Numbered from the stretch's first letter, positions 15,772-25,344 are shown. The stretch: DNA of 64,000 nucleotides from Paenibacillus spiritus (GCF_008710135.1 NZ_VYKK01000018.1:1-64000); one strand, 5' to 3'. The notes: generated by a model not told the origin, from the sequence alone. Program-made: numbers and translations.

Positions 15772-16755
15772 GTGGAAGCGCTAACCGAGCCAAGTGTATC
15801 GGCCAATGAAAGCGTAAACTCCTCTACCCCGCGCAAGAAGCGGTCGAATGGATTGTGGAAGAGCATTGTTCAGCAGAAGTATCTGTATATGATGTCAATT
15901 CCATTCGTAATTTGGGTGTTTATCTTCAGTTATGTACCGCTGTGGGGCTGGACGATGGCTTTCCAGAATTACAAACCGGCCAAGTCATTCAGCGAACAAA
16001 AGTGGGTAGGATTCGATAACTTCACCAGGCTGTTCCAGGATGACCGTTTCTATCTGGTACTCCGCAATACGCTCGTCATGAGCGGACTCGGCCTGGTATT
16101 CGGCTTCATCGTTCCCATTATATTCGCCGTTATGCTGAACGAACTCCGAGGCAACAAGTTCAAGCGCACGGTTCAGACCGTATCGTATCTGCCTCACTTT
16201 GTATCCTGGGTCGTGGTTGCGGGGATCGTCACCAAGATGCTCTCGATCGACGGCGGCATTATCAATCAGCTCCTCTTGTGGACGAATATTATCGACAAGC
16301 CGATTCAGTTCATGGCGGAAGGGAAATACTTCTGGGGCATTGTAACCGCCTCGGACCTGTGGAAAGAAACCGGTTGGAACGCGATCATCTATTTGGCAGC
16401 GATTACAGGCATCGACAAGGAACTGTATGAAGCCTCCCGCGTCGACGGCGCAGGCCGGTTCAAGCAAATGTTCCATATCACGCTTCCGGGTATCCGCTCT
16501 ACCGTAATGGTCCTGCTGATTATGTCGATCGGCCATCTGGTCGGCATCGGCTTCGAGAAGCAGTTCCAGCTCAGCAACAACCTGGTTACCGATTATTCGG
16601 AAGTCCTGGATTTGTACGCGCTTAAATACGGCATACAGATCGGACACTTCTCATACGGCACCGCAATCAGCATGTTCACCTCCGTGGTCAGCATCATTCT
16701 GCTGCTAAGCGCCAACGGCTTGATGAAGAAATTCACGAAAGAAAGCATCATGTAA
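15772..16755 (+). CDS. Oligosaccharide ABC transporter permease, LplB type
   Basis: This 327-residue inner-membrane permease has about six membrane segments, the first at 32-52 (MMSIPFVIWVFIFSYVPLWG). The EAA loop that contacts the ATPase is seen in YEASRVDGAGRFKQMFHITL. It starts at GTG 15772 with a G-rich site upstream. Operon partners are the YtcP-type permease 13 nt downstream and a lipoprotein binding protein. No ATPase gene is in the cluster; such systems often share one MsmX-type ATPase encoded elsewhere. The substrate is not shown by the sequence. Confidence 0.92.
   Translation: MEALTEPSVSANESVNSSTPRKKRSNGLWKSIVQQKYLYMMSIPFVIWVFIFSYVPLWGWTMAFQNYKPAKSFSEQKWVGFDNFTRLFQDDRFYLVLRNTLVMSGLGLVFGFIVPIIFAVMLNELRGNKFKRTVQTVSYLPHFVSWVVVAGIVTKMLSIDGGIINQLLLWTNIIDKPIQFMAEGKYFWGIVTASDLWKETGWNAIIYLAAITGIDKELYEASRVDGAGRFKQMFHITLPGIRSTVMVLLIMSIGHLVGIGFEKQFQLSNNLVTDYSEVLDLYALKYGIQIGHFSYGTAISMFTSVVSIILLLSANGLMKKFTKESIM
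15773..15785 (+). promoter_or_regulatory. cre-like site overlapping the permease start codon
   Basis: TGGAAGCGCTAAC matches the core TGNAANCGNWNNC and includes the last two bases of the GTG start. It could be a CcpA roadblock, or chance. Confidence 0.4.
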
Positions 16756-16768
16756 GGGGGGACCAAAG

Positions 16769-17674
16769 ATGAACACCAAGGCTTTTAACATGACCAAGGG
16801 AGAACGCCTCTTCGACATCTTCCTCTACGTCTTTCTCGCAATCATCATGATCGTAACTTTGTATCCCTTCCTGAACGTGCTGGCTATTTCGCTGAACGAA
16901 TCGGTCGATACGGTAAGAGGCGGCATCTACATCTGGCCCCGGGAATGGACACTGGAGAACTACGAGCGCATCTTTGCCTATAAAGGTCTGATCCAAGGTT
17001 TCAAAATCTCGGTTCTGCGCACCCTGGTGGGCACAATCATCGGTCTTATCAGTGCCTCGATGCTGGCCTTCACGCTCAGCCGCCAGGAATTCCGGGCCCG
17101 CAAGGCGCTGTCTACCTTCCTGGCCTTGACGATGTACGTCTCGGGCGGTCTGGTTCCGATGTACATCCTGATGAGACAGCTCGATCTGATCGGCACGTTC
17201 TGGGTCTACATTCTCCCGGGCGCCGTATCCGCCTTCAACGTATTCGTCATCCGTTCCTTCATGGACGGATTGCCATACGCCCTGCAGGAATCCGCGAAGC
17301 TGGACGGAGCGAACGACTTCAAGATCTACTACAAAATCATCATGCCGCTCTGTAAGCCGGTTCTTGCGACCATCGCTTTGTTCCTGGCCGTCGGCCAGTG
17401 GAACGAATGGTTCTCCACCTATCTCTACAACGGCAGCAAGCCTCAATTGACGACACTGCAGTACGAGCTGATGAAAGTGCTGGCTACCACCAACCAGGGC
17501 GGCGCCGGCGCAGTAAGCAATGTGAACGACATGGCGAAGCAGATGGCGAATATCTCGCCGGAATCCATCAAGATGGCCATTACCATCGTGGTTACCGTAC
17601 CGATTCTCCTCGTCTATCCGTTCCTGCAGAAGTACTTCGTAGGCGGCATGACGCTCGGGGCGGTCAAAGCCTAG
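16769..17674 (+). CDS. Oligosaccharide ABC transporter permease, YtcP/LplC type
   Basis: This 301-residue permease has six predicted membrane segments starting FLYVFLAIIMIVTLYPFLNV. The EAA loop is ALQESAKLDGANDFKIYYKI and the C-terminus is KYFVGGMTLGAVKA, typical of the CUT1 subfamily. It starts at ATG 16769 behind a GGGGGG tract, 13 nt after the LplB-type gene. It should pair with that protein to form the channel for an imported oligosaccharide. Confidence 0.93.
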   Translation: MNTKAFNMTKGERLFDIFLYVFLAIIMIVTLYPFLNVLAISLNESVDTVRGGIYIWPREWTLENYERIFAYKGLIQGFKISVLRTLVGTIIGLISASMLAFTLSRQEFRARKALSTFLALTMYVSGGLVPMYILMRQLDLIGTFWVYILPGAVSAFNVFVIRSFMDGLPYALQESAKLDGANDFKIYYKIIMPLCKPVLATIALFLAVGQWNEWFSTYLYNGSKPQLTTLQYELMKVLATTNQGGAGAVSNVNDMAKQMANISPESIKMAITIVVTVPILLVYPFLQKYFVGGMTLGAVKA

Positions 17675-17699
17675 GAACAGCCAGTACTCAAGGGGGAAA

Positions 17700-17727
17700 G
17701 GGAAGTCCGGCAAGCCAGCCGGGCTCC
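17700..17727 (+). other. Hairpin between permease and binding-protein genes
   Basis: GGGAAGTCCGGC pairs imperfectly with GCCGGGCTCCC around a 6-nt loop. There is no T-run, so it is more likely an mRNA end-protecting or processing structure that uncouples binding-protein expression. Confidence 0.45.
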
Positions 17728-17798
17728 CTGAATCTCTGCTAACAACCGGAAAAATTATGAAATTGTCGGCCGCTTCAACTCCTTTTTTACAGCTGGTG

Positions 17799-17813
17799 TT
17801 GTAAGCGTTACCC
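17799..17813 (+). promoter_or_regulatory. cre-like site upstream of the binding-protein gene
   Basis: TTGTAAGCGTTACCC matches WTGNAANCGNWNNCW in 14 of 15 positions. It lies 78 nt before the start codon. Confidence 0.5.
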
Positions 17814-17890
17814 AAGTATCGGCATAGCCAGGCCTTGCCTGATCCATGCATAGATGAACCAGATTTAACATTATCAAGGGGGATCGAACC

Positions 17891-19648
17891 ATGAAAAGCA
17901 AAAGCATCCGTTCCGTCTTTATGCTGACGCTCGCCAGTTCTATCATGATTGCCGGCTGCGGCGACGGAAACAACAACAATAACAAGGAAAGCAGCAAGGC
18001 CACCAACAGCGGGGCCGCTGCTTCCGCAGGCGCCTCTGCAGGCGCTTCAGCAGGCGCCGAGAAGATGGATACATCGCCAATCACGTTCTCGTTCTTCGGG
18101 GCAGACGCCAGCCCGAACTGGAACGGCATGAAGGACGACGTGGGCAAAGTGATCACCGAGAAGACCGGCGTTACCATCAACGCCGAATATGACGTAGGCA
18201 GCGGCGGCGGACAGAGCCGCATTCAGCTGATGGCCGCCAGCGGCGAAGTTCCGGACATTCTGTTCGGCAAAAGCGAAATCAAATATCTGGTCGATGCCGG
18301 CGAGCTGCTGGATCTGACCGATCTGATCGATAAGTATGCGCCGAACATCAAGAAGATCTTCGGCGACAACATGAACCGTCTGAAATACAGCAATGACGAC
18401 AAGGGCATCTACTCCATTCCGACGAACGTAGGCGTGGACGGCGTAGCTTTTGACGCCGGCGGCGGCTTCGAGCTTCAGCACCGCGTGCTGGAAGAACTCG
18501 GCTATCCGGAGATCAAGACGGTGGAAGATTACGAGAAGGCACTCAAGGATTATGTTGCCAAGCATCCGGAGACGGACGGCCAGCCGACGATTCCGCTGAC
18601 GCTGAACGCCGATGACTGGAAGATCATGATTACGGTAACGAACCCGGCCTTTATTACAACCGGAGCACCGGATGACGGCGAATACTATGTCAATCCGGAG
18701 ACCTATGAAGCCCAGCTGCACTACAAGCGTCCGGAAGAGAAAGAATACTTCCGCTGGCTGAACAAGCTCTACAATGAAGGTCTGCTCGACAAAGACACCT
18801 TCGTGCAGAAGGATGACCAATACAAAGCCAAGATCGCCAGCGGCCGCGTACTGGGCCTGATTTCGCAGGAATGGGAGTACCAGGAAGCCGAGAACGCGCT
18901 GAAATCGGCCGGCAAGGATCAATACACCTACGCCCACTTCCCGGTGACGATGTCTTCCGAGTATAAGGATCACTCCTTCCAGAGCGTAGGGGTAGACGGC
19001 TACGGCATCAGCATCAGCAAGAACTGCAAGGACCCGGTTCGCGCCATTAAGTTCATGGATTGGCTCGCTTCCGAAGAAGGCCAGGTTCTGCTGAACTGGG
19101 GCGTTGAAGGCAAGCACTACACGGTTGACGCCAACGGCAAGCGCACCATTCCGGCCGACGTGCTGGATAAGAAGGTCAACGACAACTCCAACTTTGCCAA
19201 AGAAACCGGCATCGGCCTCTACACAGCGTTTGCTCCGCACTACGGCGACGGCGTGAAGGATTCGACAGGCAACTACTACACCACGAACTTCCCTGAGCAG
19301 ATTACGGCAAGCTACTCGGAAGCCGAGAAGAAATCGCTGGCTGCTTATAAAGCGACGACCTGGAAAGACCTGTTCCCGCAGGAATCGGATTTCGAACCGA
19401 AGGCATGGGGCGCGCTGTACAACATGGCGGTTCCGACCGACGGCGACTATCAGGTGATCTACCAGAAGACGCAGGACATCGTCCGCAAGCGGATTCCGGA
19501 AGCCGTTCTCTCCAAGATAACGGACTTTGACAAGGTATACGACGGATTCCTGCAGGAGCTGGACAAAGCCGGCGCCAAGGATATGGAAGCCCAGTATACG
19601 GAGCTCGTGAAGAAGAGAGTCGAGCTGTTCACAGGCAAAGCCCTGTAA
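17891..19648 (+). CDS. Extracellular sugar-binding lipoprotein, LplA type
   Basis: This 585-residue protein has a lipoprotein signal peptide: basic start, hydrophobic core, lipobox IAGC with Cys23, then an Asn/Ser/Ala-rich tether. The mature part is a type-1 extracellular solute-binding fold of the large LplA/YtcQ class (QLMAASGEVPDILFGKSEIK, RALKFMDWLASEEGQ-like hinge as RAIKFMDWLASEEGQ). It hands its ligand to the two permeases encoded upstream. The start ATG 17891 follows AAGGGGGATC. Ligand unknown; the locus suggests a xylose-containing oligosaccharide. Confidence 0.93.
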   Translation: MKSKSIRSVFMLTLASSIMIAGCGDGNNNNNKESSKATNSGAAASAGASAGASAGAEKMDTSPITFSFFGADASPNWNGMKDDVGKVITEKTGVTINAEYDVGSGGGQSRIQLMAASGEVPDILFGKSEIKYLVDAGELLDLTDLIDKYAPNIKKIFGDNMNRLKYSNDDKGIYSIPTNVGVDGVAFDAGGGFELQHRVLEELGYPEIKTVEDYEKALKDYVAKHPETDGQPTIPLTLNADDWKIMITVTNPAFITTGAPDDGEYYVNPETYEAQLHYKRPEEKEYFRWLNKLYNEGLLDKDTFVQKDDQYKAKIASGRVLGLISQEWEYQEAENALKSAGKDQYTYAHFPVTMSSEYKDHSFQSVGVDGYGISISKNCKDPVRAIKFMDWLASEEGQVLLNWGVEGKHYTVDANGKRTIPADVLDKKVNDNSNFAKETGIGLYTAFAPHYGDGVKDSTGNYYTTNFPEQITASYSEAEKKSLAAYKATTWKDLFPQESDFEPKAWGALYNMAVPTDGDYQVIYQKTQDIVRKRIPEAVLSKITDFDKVYDGFLQELDKAGAKDMEAQYTELVKKRVELFTGKAL

Positions 19649-19686
19649 GGCAACGGCCGCTTGGCCGAATGAAGGATAACTGCCAG

Positions 19687-19714
19687 AGACCCCGACCTTG
19701 CGTCAGGGTCTTTG
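19687..19714 (+). terminator. Weak terminator after the binding-protein gene
   Basis: AGACCCCGAC pairs with GTCAGGGTCT with one mismatch, followed by only TTT. Read-through to the GH95 gene is plausible. Confidence 0.55.
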
Positions 19715-19754
19715 CGCATTCCGGAGGCGTCGGCCGCCCGCGAAGGGAGAAAGG

Positions 19755-22166
19755 ATGGGGAGCATGAACGGGAATACGGAGAAGGCGGAAGGCAGGAACT
19801 GGAGACTGCTGTATGACAAGCCGGCATCGGTCTGGGAAGAGGCGCTGCCGCTCGGGAACGGCGGCTTCGGAGCGATGCTGTTCGGCGGCGGGGCGCGCGA
19901 GCTGGTGCAGCTCAATGACGATACGCTGTGGTCGGGGTTCCCCCGGGACACGAACAATTATGAGGCCATCCGCCATTTGGGCAAGGCGCGCGAGCTGGTA
20001 TTTGCCGGCAAGTATGCGGAGGCGCAGGAATGGGTCAATGCGCGGATGCTGGGCGTGAACTGCCAGGCGTATATGCCGCTCGGCAGTCTGCATCTGGAGC
20101 TGGAAGGCGGACGGGAAGGCCACGCCTACCGGCGTCTCCTCGATCTGGACAGCGGCATCGCCCGGGTCGAGGCGGAGGCCGGAGGCCATCCGGTCCTTCG
20201 GGAAGCGTTCGTTAGCGTCCCCGACGGAGTGTGCGTAGTGCGGGTGGAAGGGAGGGCTGGAAGCCTGAACGCCCGGGTGACGGCAGACAGCCCTCTCCGC
20301 TATGAGACGGCTTCCTTGCCGGAAGCCGGACTGGTCATGAAGGGTCGCGCGCCCTCGAACATCGCCGACAACTATTTCGGCGACCATCCGCTCTCGGTAC
20401 TGTACGAAGAGAACCTCGGCATGACCTTTGCGCTTCATATTCATGCTGTCGCCCAGGGCGGCAGCGTCGTCTCCAGGGATGGCGTCCTGACGATTCGGAA
20501 TGCGGACAGCTTCACGCTGCTGCTTGCGGCCGAGACGAATTATGAAGAACTCCGGCGGCGGGCCGCGCATCTCCCGGCAGATTCGGAGGGAGCCCGCCCG
20601 AGCGCCCGGCTGCCGGGAGCGGCCGAGCGCGTTCTTCGGGCGGGAAGGCGCTCCTACCCAGAGCTGCGCAGCCGGCATGCCGGGGAGCATCAGGCCCTGT
20701 TCCGGCGGGTGGACCTCGATCTCGGCGGAACCGGACGGGACGATATTCCGACAGACCGGCGTCTGGCGGCCTATCGGGAAGGAGGCGCAGACCCGGCGCT
20801 GGAAGCGCTGCTGTTCCAGTACGGCCGCTATCTGCTCATGGCCAGTTCGCGGCCGGGAACCCAGGCGGCGAATCTGCAGGGCATCTGGAATCCCCATGTG
20901 CAGCCGCCGTGGAACAGCGATTATACGACCAACATCAATACCCAGATGAATTACTGGCCGGCCGAGGTGTGCAATCTGGCCGAATGCCATGAGCCGCTGT
21001 TCGACCTTATCGCCGAAGCGAGCCGGACGGGAGCGCGGACGGCCGCGATCCACTACGGAGCGCGCGGCTGGGTCGCCCATCACAATATGGATCTGTGGCG
21101 GATGACGTCCCCGACCGGCGGGGACGCCAGCTGGGCCTTCTGGCCGATGGGCGGCGTCTGGCTGTGCCGGCATCTGTGGGAGCATGATGCTTTTCACCCT
21201 TCGGAGCCGTTCCTCCGGGAGACGGCCTACCCGCTGATGAAGGGAGCCGCGCTCTTCTGTCTGGATTGGCTGGTGGAAGCGCCGGACGGCTTCCTCGTCA
21301 CCAATCCTTCGACCTCGCCCGAGAACCGCTTCCTGACCGCGGACGGGGTCAGCTGCTCGATCTCGGCCGGATCGGCGATGGACATGACGCTGATCCGGGA
21401 ACTGCTGGAGAACTGCATGGAAGCAGCCGAAAGACTTGGAATTGACGCAGAGTTCCGGGAAGAGCTGAAGGCGGCGGCGGACCGGCTGGCTCCGCTGCGC
21501 ATCGGCGAAGACGGGCGGCTGCTGGAATGGTCGCAGCCGTTCTCCGAAGCCGAGCCCGGCCACCGGCATGTCTCCCATCTGTACGGCTTGTATCCGGGCG
21601 ATCTCATTAACGCCCGGGATACGCCTGAACTGGTGGAAGCGGCCCGGCGGTCGCTGCAGTACCGGATCGAGAATGGGGGCGGGCATACGGGATGGAGCTG
21701 CGCCTGGCTGATCAACCTTCACGCCCGGCTGGGCGACGGGGAGGGCGCTTACCGCTTCGTCCGCACGCTCTTGACCCGGTCGGTCTATCCGAATCTGTTC
21801 GACGCGCATCCGCCGTTCCAGATCGACGGCAACTTCGGGGCGGCGGCGGGCATCGCCGAAATGCTGCTGCAGAGCCATCTCGGCGAGCTTCATCTGCTGC
21901 CTGCGCTCCCGGAATCCTGGGCGTCGGGCCGCGTGCAGGGTCTCCGCGCGCGCGGCGGCTACACGGTCGATATGGAATGGGCGGAAGGAACCATCCGGTC
22001 CGTGCGGATTACGGCCGGCCGGGACGGCCAGCTCCGGCTGCGCTGCGGCGGAGGGGAAGAGCTGGCCGAAGCCGGCGGAGCGCAGCCGGAAGCGGACGGC
22101 AGCTACCGGATGAAGAGCGGTGAGACGCGGGTCTGGACGTCTTCGCCCGGAGCCGCGCCCCTCTGA
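19755..22166 (+). CDS. GH95 family glycosidase (alpha-L-fucosidase / alpha-L-galactosidase)
   Basis: This 803-residue protein without a signal peptide is presumably cytoplasmic. It starts with the GH95 N-terminal domain (PLGNGGFGAMLFGG, LNDDTLWSG) and continues with the (alpha/alpha)6 catalytic barrel: GIWNPHVQPPWNSDYTTNIN, the MNYWPAEVCNLAECHEPL helix, NPSTSPEN with a candidate catalytic Glu, HRHVSHLYGLYPGD, and DAHPPFQIDGNFGAAAGIAE with the Asp/Asn pair. GH95 enzymes remove alpha-1,2-L-fucose or alpha-L-galactose by inversion. Start ATG 19755 follows AAGGGAG. Its place behind the importer and xyl genes suggests trimming of imported fucosylated or galactosylated oligosaccharides. Confidence 0.9.
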   Translation: MGSMNGNTEKAEGRNWRLLYDKPASVWEEALPLGNGGFGAMLFGGGARELVQLNDDTLWSGFPRDTNNYEAIRHLGKARELVFAGKYAEAQEWVNARMLGVNCQAYMPLGSLHLELEGGREGHAYRRLLDLDSGIARVEAEAGGHPVLREAFVSVPDGVCVVRVEGRAGSLNARVTADSPLRYETASLPEAGLVMKGRAPSNIADNYFGDHPLSVLYEENLGMTFALHIHAVAQGGSVVSRDGVLTIRNADSFTLLLAAETNYEELRRRAAHLPADSEGARPSARLPGAAERVLRAGRRSYPELRSRHAGEHQALFRRVDLDLGGTGRDDIPTDRRLAAYREGGADPALEALLFQYGRYLLMASSRPGTQAANLQGIWNPHVQPPWNSDYTTNINTQMNYWPAEVCNLAECHEPLFDLIAEASRTGARTAAIHYGARGWVAHHNMDLWRMTSPTGGDASWAFWPMGGVWLCRHLWEHDAFHPSEPFLRETAYPLMKGAALFCLDWLVEAPDGFLVTNPSTSPENRFLTADGVSCSISAGSAMDMTLIRELLENCMEAAERLGIDAEFREELKAAADRLAPLRIGEDGRLLEWSQPFSEAEPGHRHVSHLYGLYPGDLINARDTPELVEAARRSLQYRIENGGGHTGWSCAWLINLHARLGDGEGAYRFVRTLLTRSVYPNLFDAHPPFQIDGNFGAAAGIAEMLLQSHLGELHLLPALPESWASGRVQGLRARGGYTVDMEWAEGTIRSVRITAGRDGQLRLRCGGGEELAEAGGAQPEADGSYRMKSGETRVWTSSPGAAPL

Positions 22167-22174
22167 ACACCGTA

Positions 22175-22227
22175 AGACGGTTCTATGGACAGTCCTTTGG
22201 ACGGTCTGTGGAGCCGTCTCTTTTTTT
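22175..22227 (+). terminator. Terminator of the GH95 gene
   Basis: AGACGGTTC pairs with GAGCCGTCT, followed by CTTTTTTT. Confidence 0.85.
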
Positions 22228-22428
22228 GGCCGAAGCGGGTCTTATTCCGCGCGCCGTGAGTACCGATAATAAAGGTAGGTCTGAACACCGTGCCATCCTG
22301 GCGCAAAGTTAGCGCTCGGGCCGCATTGGAAACTCCGATAATCCCAAGTAAAATATGGAAGTATGTGAGTCCGGACCCACTTACGGTCCGGGCCGAAGAC
22401 CAAACCAGAAGCGGGAAGGCTGAAGAGG

Positions 22429-23556
22429 ATGGGGAAAATAACAAAGGCCGTTCTGCTCGGCATGCTGGTCGCCGCGGCGGTTCCTCCGGTCGTGTACTGG
22501 GGGCGTGACGAAGCGTACGCTGCCTCCAAGGATGCGGCGCTGCGGAACACCGCCGAAATGACGGCCCGGCTGGCGGGGGCCATGACTAACCGGAGAGAAG
22601 GAGTCAGCTTCGCCTATGCAGGCTCGACGTCCCGCCTGAAGGCGGCCATCAAGACCTCTATCGAGCAGGCGATGGCAAGCGATCCGTATCTCTATTACAT
22701 TGTAGACAGCTATGCCTATTCGTATCAGGGCGGGTCCAAATCGGCACAGGTATCGGTTAAGCTGAAATACCGGGAGAGTCTCCAGGAGACGGCTTATGTC
22801 GATGCCAGAGTGAAGGCGGTTCTTCAGAAGATCGTCCATCCGGGCATGAACCCGCATGAGAAGGTGAAGGCCATCCATGACTGGGTGGTGCTGAACTTGA
22901 GATATGATCTCTCTTATACCCGCTATACCGCCTATGAGGCGCTTCACGACGGCAGCGCGGTCTGCCAGGGGTATTCGCTGTTGACTTACAAGCTGCTGAA
23001 GGCGGCGGGCATTCCGGTCCGGATTGCGGAAGGCACCGCCCGGCAGAACGGAAGATCCCAGTCCCATGCCTGGAATCTCGTTCAGCTTGAGGGCAAATGG
23101 TATCATCTGGACACGACCTGGGATGACCCGCTGCCGGACCGGAGCGGGGAAGCCTCCACCAATTACTATCTGCTGAGCGATGCGCAGATGCGTCAGGACC
23201 ACAGCTGGACGCGGGATTACCCCGCAGCCGGTACGGTGTATGCCGGGACGCTGGAGAAGCTGGCCGCGGCGGGCGGCAGCGAAGCCGCCGTCTACCGGGC
23301 GCTGGAGAAGGATCTGGGCTATGATATTCTGAACGAGGAGCAGGCGGTCGGTTCGGCGGCGGAACTCAGCATTCTGGCCTTGCAGAAGAAGGCAGAAGGC
23401 GGAACTTCGGTCCAATTCCGCTACCGGGGCGGCGAGAGCAGTCTGAAGTCGGATCTGCAGCAGCTCTATAAGCTCGGATTCGAGAGTCTCTCCTACAGTG
23501 CGGAGCGGCTTGCAGGGACGAATGATTTGAAGGTGGAAGTGAACTGGAAGAGCTGA
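22429..23556 (+). CDS. Secreted transglutaminase-like protein
   Basis: This 375-residue protein has an N-terminal signal peptide or anchor (KAVLLGMLVAAAVPPVVYWG, then AYA-A). A transglutaminase-like core follows with Cys179 (GSAVCQGYSLLTYKLLK), His213 (QSHAWNLVQLEGKWYHLD) and Asp228, the papain-like triad. Bacterial members are proteases or cell-wall-associated hydrolases; the substrate is unknown. A C-terminal extension of about 110 residues is not recognised. ATG 22429 follows GAAGAGG. The gene is monocistronic between two terminators. Confidence 0.85.
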   Translation: MGKITKAVLLGMLVAAAVPPVVYWGRDEAYAASKDAALRNTAEMTARLAGAMTNRREGVSFAYAGSTSRLKAAIKTSIEQAMASDPYLYYIVDSYAYSYQGGSKSAQVSVKLKYRESLQETAYVDARVKAVLQKIVHPGMNPHEKVKAIHDWVVLNLRYDLSYTRYTAYEALHDGSAVCQGYSLLTYKLLKAAGIPVRIAEGTARQNGRSQSHAWNLVQLEGKWYHLDTTWDDPLPDRSGEASTNYYLLSDAQMRQDHSWTRDYPAAGTVYAGTLEKLAAAGGSEAAVYRALEKDLGYDILNEEQAVGSAAELSILALQKKAEGGTSVQFRYRGGESSLKSDLQQLYKLGFESLSYSAERLAGTNDLKVEVNWKS

Positions 23557-23594
23557 CGGCTTCCTTCCCTGTCTGCGGGCAGGCTGTACGACGC

Positions 23595-23640
23595 AAGAAA
23601 GCGGCAGCTCCGGGAGCAATCCCGGGGCTGCCGCTTTCTT
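23595..23640. terminator. Bidirectional terminator
   Basis: AAGAAAGCGGCAGC pairs with GCTGCCGCTTTCTT, with A- and T-rich flanks on both sides. It serves the transglutaminase gene and the convergent permease gene. Confidence 0.85.
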
Positions 23641-23706
23641 ATTCTCTAGGATTGGCGGAAGACCGTCCCCGCCGCTGCCTGACAGCTGTTCCGGACCATC
23701 CGTTCG

Positions 23707-25164
23707 TTACTCGGGATGCGGGGTCAGGTCGCATTCGGTGAGCGGAATAATCCGGCTCTTCCGCTTCCAGGCATACCCGATCCAGACGGCCAAGAAGAGC
23801 GGCAGACTGACATAAGAGACGAGCAGGCCGTACCAGTCGACCGAGCCGCCGGTGAAGGCGCCGAGATTCTGGCCCAGCACGGCGATCAGACAGAGCGCGA
23901 AGGCGAAGAGGGGGCCGAACGGGAACCACTTTGCCCGGTACGGCAGCTCATCCAGCGAACGCCCCTGCGCGAGGAAAGCGCGCCGGAAGCGGTAATGGCA
24001 GAGGGCAATGCCCAGCCAGTTGATGAACCCGCACATCCCGGAGGCGTTCAGCAGCCAAGTGTAGACGGTTCCGTCGCCGAACAGGGAGGCGAGGAAGGCA
24101 AGCATGCCGACGGCGGTGGTGACAAGCAGGGCATTGAGCGGAACCCCGCGCCGGGTAAGGCGTCCGAGCGCGCGCGGGGCCATGCGGTCCTGGGCCATGG
24201 CGTAGAGCACCCGGGTGGCCGCATACATGCCGGAGTTGCCCGCCGAGAGCACCGAGCTCAGAATGACCGCGTTCATGACGGAGGCGGCAATGGCGAGCCC
24301 GGCCTTGTTGAAGACGATGGTGAAGGGACTGACGCCGATGTCATCGACTCCGCCGCGAAGCAGGTCGGGATTGGTGTACGGGATAATCATGCCGATCACC
24401 AGGATGGCGAAGATATAGAAGATCAGAATGCGCCAGAACACGCGGCGGATGGCGATCGGAACGTTCCGGCGCGGATTCTCGCTCTCGCCGGCGGCGACGC
24501 CGATCAGCTCGGTTCCCTGGAAGGAGAAGCCGGCGGCCATGAAGACCCCGACGAAGGCGAAGAACCCGCCGTGGAAGGAACCGCCGCCCAGATTGAAGGT
24601 ATCCAGCCCGGCAGTGGATTTCCCGCCGAGGATGCCGAAGATCATCAGGACGCCGACGACAAGGAACACGATGACGGTGGCAATTTTGATGAGGGCGAAC
24701 CAGTACTCGGACTCCCCGTAGCCGCGGGCCGACAGGGCGTTGAGCGCGAACATCAGCACGAGGAACAGCAGGCTCCAGAGCATGGAGTTGCTGCCCGGGA
24801 ACCAGTATTTGATGATGACGGTGGCGGCCGACAGCTCGGCTGCAATCGTGACGGCCCAGTTGTACCAGAAGTTCCAGCCGATGGCGAAGCCGAAGGCCGG
24901 GCTGACGAACCGGGTGCCGTAGGTGCTGAAGGAGCCGGATACCGGCAGGTAAGTGGCGAGCTCGCCGAGACTGGTCATCAGGAAGAAGACCATCAGGCCG
25001 ACGGCTGCGTACGCAAGCAGGGCGCCGCCCGGTCCCGACGAGGCAATGGCGCCGCCGCTGGCAAGGAACAGTCCGGTTCCGATGGAGCCGCCGAGGGCGA
25101 TCATGGTCATATGGCGGGCCTTGAAGCTCTTGCGAAGGCCGCCGCTGTTCGTGGTAGGGGTCAT
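23707..25164 (-). CDS. lysP: Lysine permease, LysP-like (APC family)
   Basis: This 485-residue amino acid/proton symporter has about twelve membrane segments. It shows the APC start RHMTMIALGGSIGTGLFLASG, the GTELIGVAAGESENPRRNVP signature and the RVFWRILIFYIFAILVIGMI stretch close to LysP. ATG 25164 is preceded by GAGGAG; an upstream extension has no ribosome site. A lysine riboswitch followed by a terminator lies in the 5' leader, which fixes lysine as the likely substrate and predicts repression when lysine is plentiful. Confidence 0.88.
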   Translation of the reverse strand: MTPTTNSGGLRKSFKARHMTMIALGGSIGTGLFLASGGAIASSGPGGALLAYAAVGLMVFFLMTSLGELATYLPVSGSFSTYGTRFVSPAFGFAIGWNFWYNWAVTIAAELSAATVIIKYWFPGSNSMLWSLLFLVLMFALNALSARGYGESEYWFALIKIATVIVFLVVGVLMIFGILGGKSTAGLDTFNLGGGSFHGGFFAFVGVFMAAGFSFQGTELIGVAAGESENPRRNVPIAIRRVFWRILIFYIFAILVIGMIIPYTNPDLLRGGVDDIGVSPFTIVFNKAGLAIAASVMNAVILSSVLSAGNSGMYAATRVLYAMAQDRMAPRALGRLTRRGVPLNALLVTTAVGMLAFLASLFGDGTVYTWLLNASGMCGFINWLGIALCHYRFRRAFLAQGRSLDELPYRAKWFPFGPLFAFALCLIAVLGQNLGAFTGGSVDWYGLLVSYVSLPLFLAVWIGYAWKRKSRIIPLTECDLTPHPE

Positions 25165-25240
25165 GCAGAACACTCCTCTGTTCGTGATGTGGGATACGGA
25201 AAGTTCATAAAAGGGGAGTGGGTGGAAGCTGCGGGGAAAC

Positions 25241-25274
25241 AACAAAGAACCGCAGAGCAACAGCGCTGCGGTTC
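25241..25274 (-). terminator. Riboswitch-controlled terminator in the lysP leader
   Basis: On the minus strand AACCGCAG pairs with CTGCGGTT, followed by CTTTGTTGTTT. It ends the leader about 75 nt before the lysP start when lysine is bound. Confidence 0.75.
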
Positions 25275-25344
25275 ATCCTGTATCGGCTGCCGCATCGTAC
25301 TCTCCCGTGAAGATAGCGCAACACGCCGCAGGGACAACCAGAAC

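Noticed and set aside
19629-21893. A 754-codon open frame on the minus strand opposite the GH95 gene
   Set aside because: High GC keeps the antisense frame open. No ribosome site or known domain is seen, while the plus strand carries all GH95 motifs.
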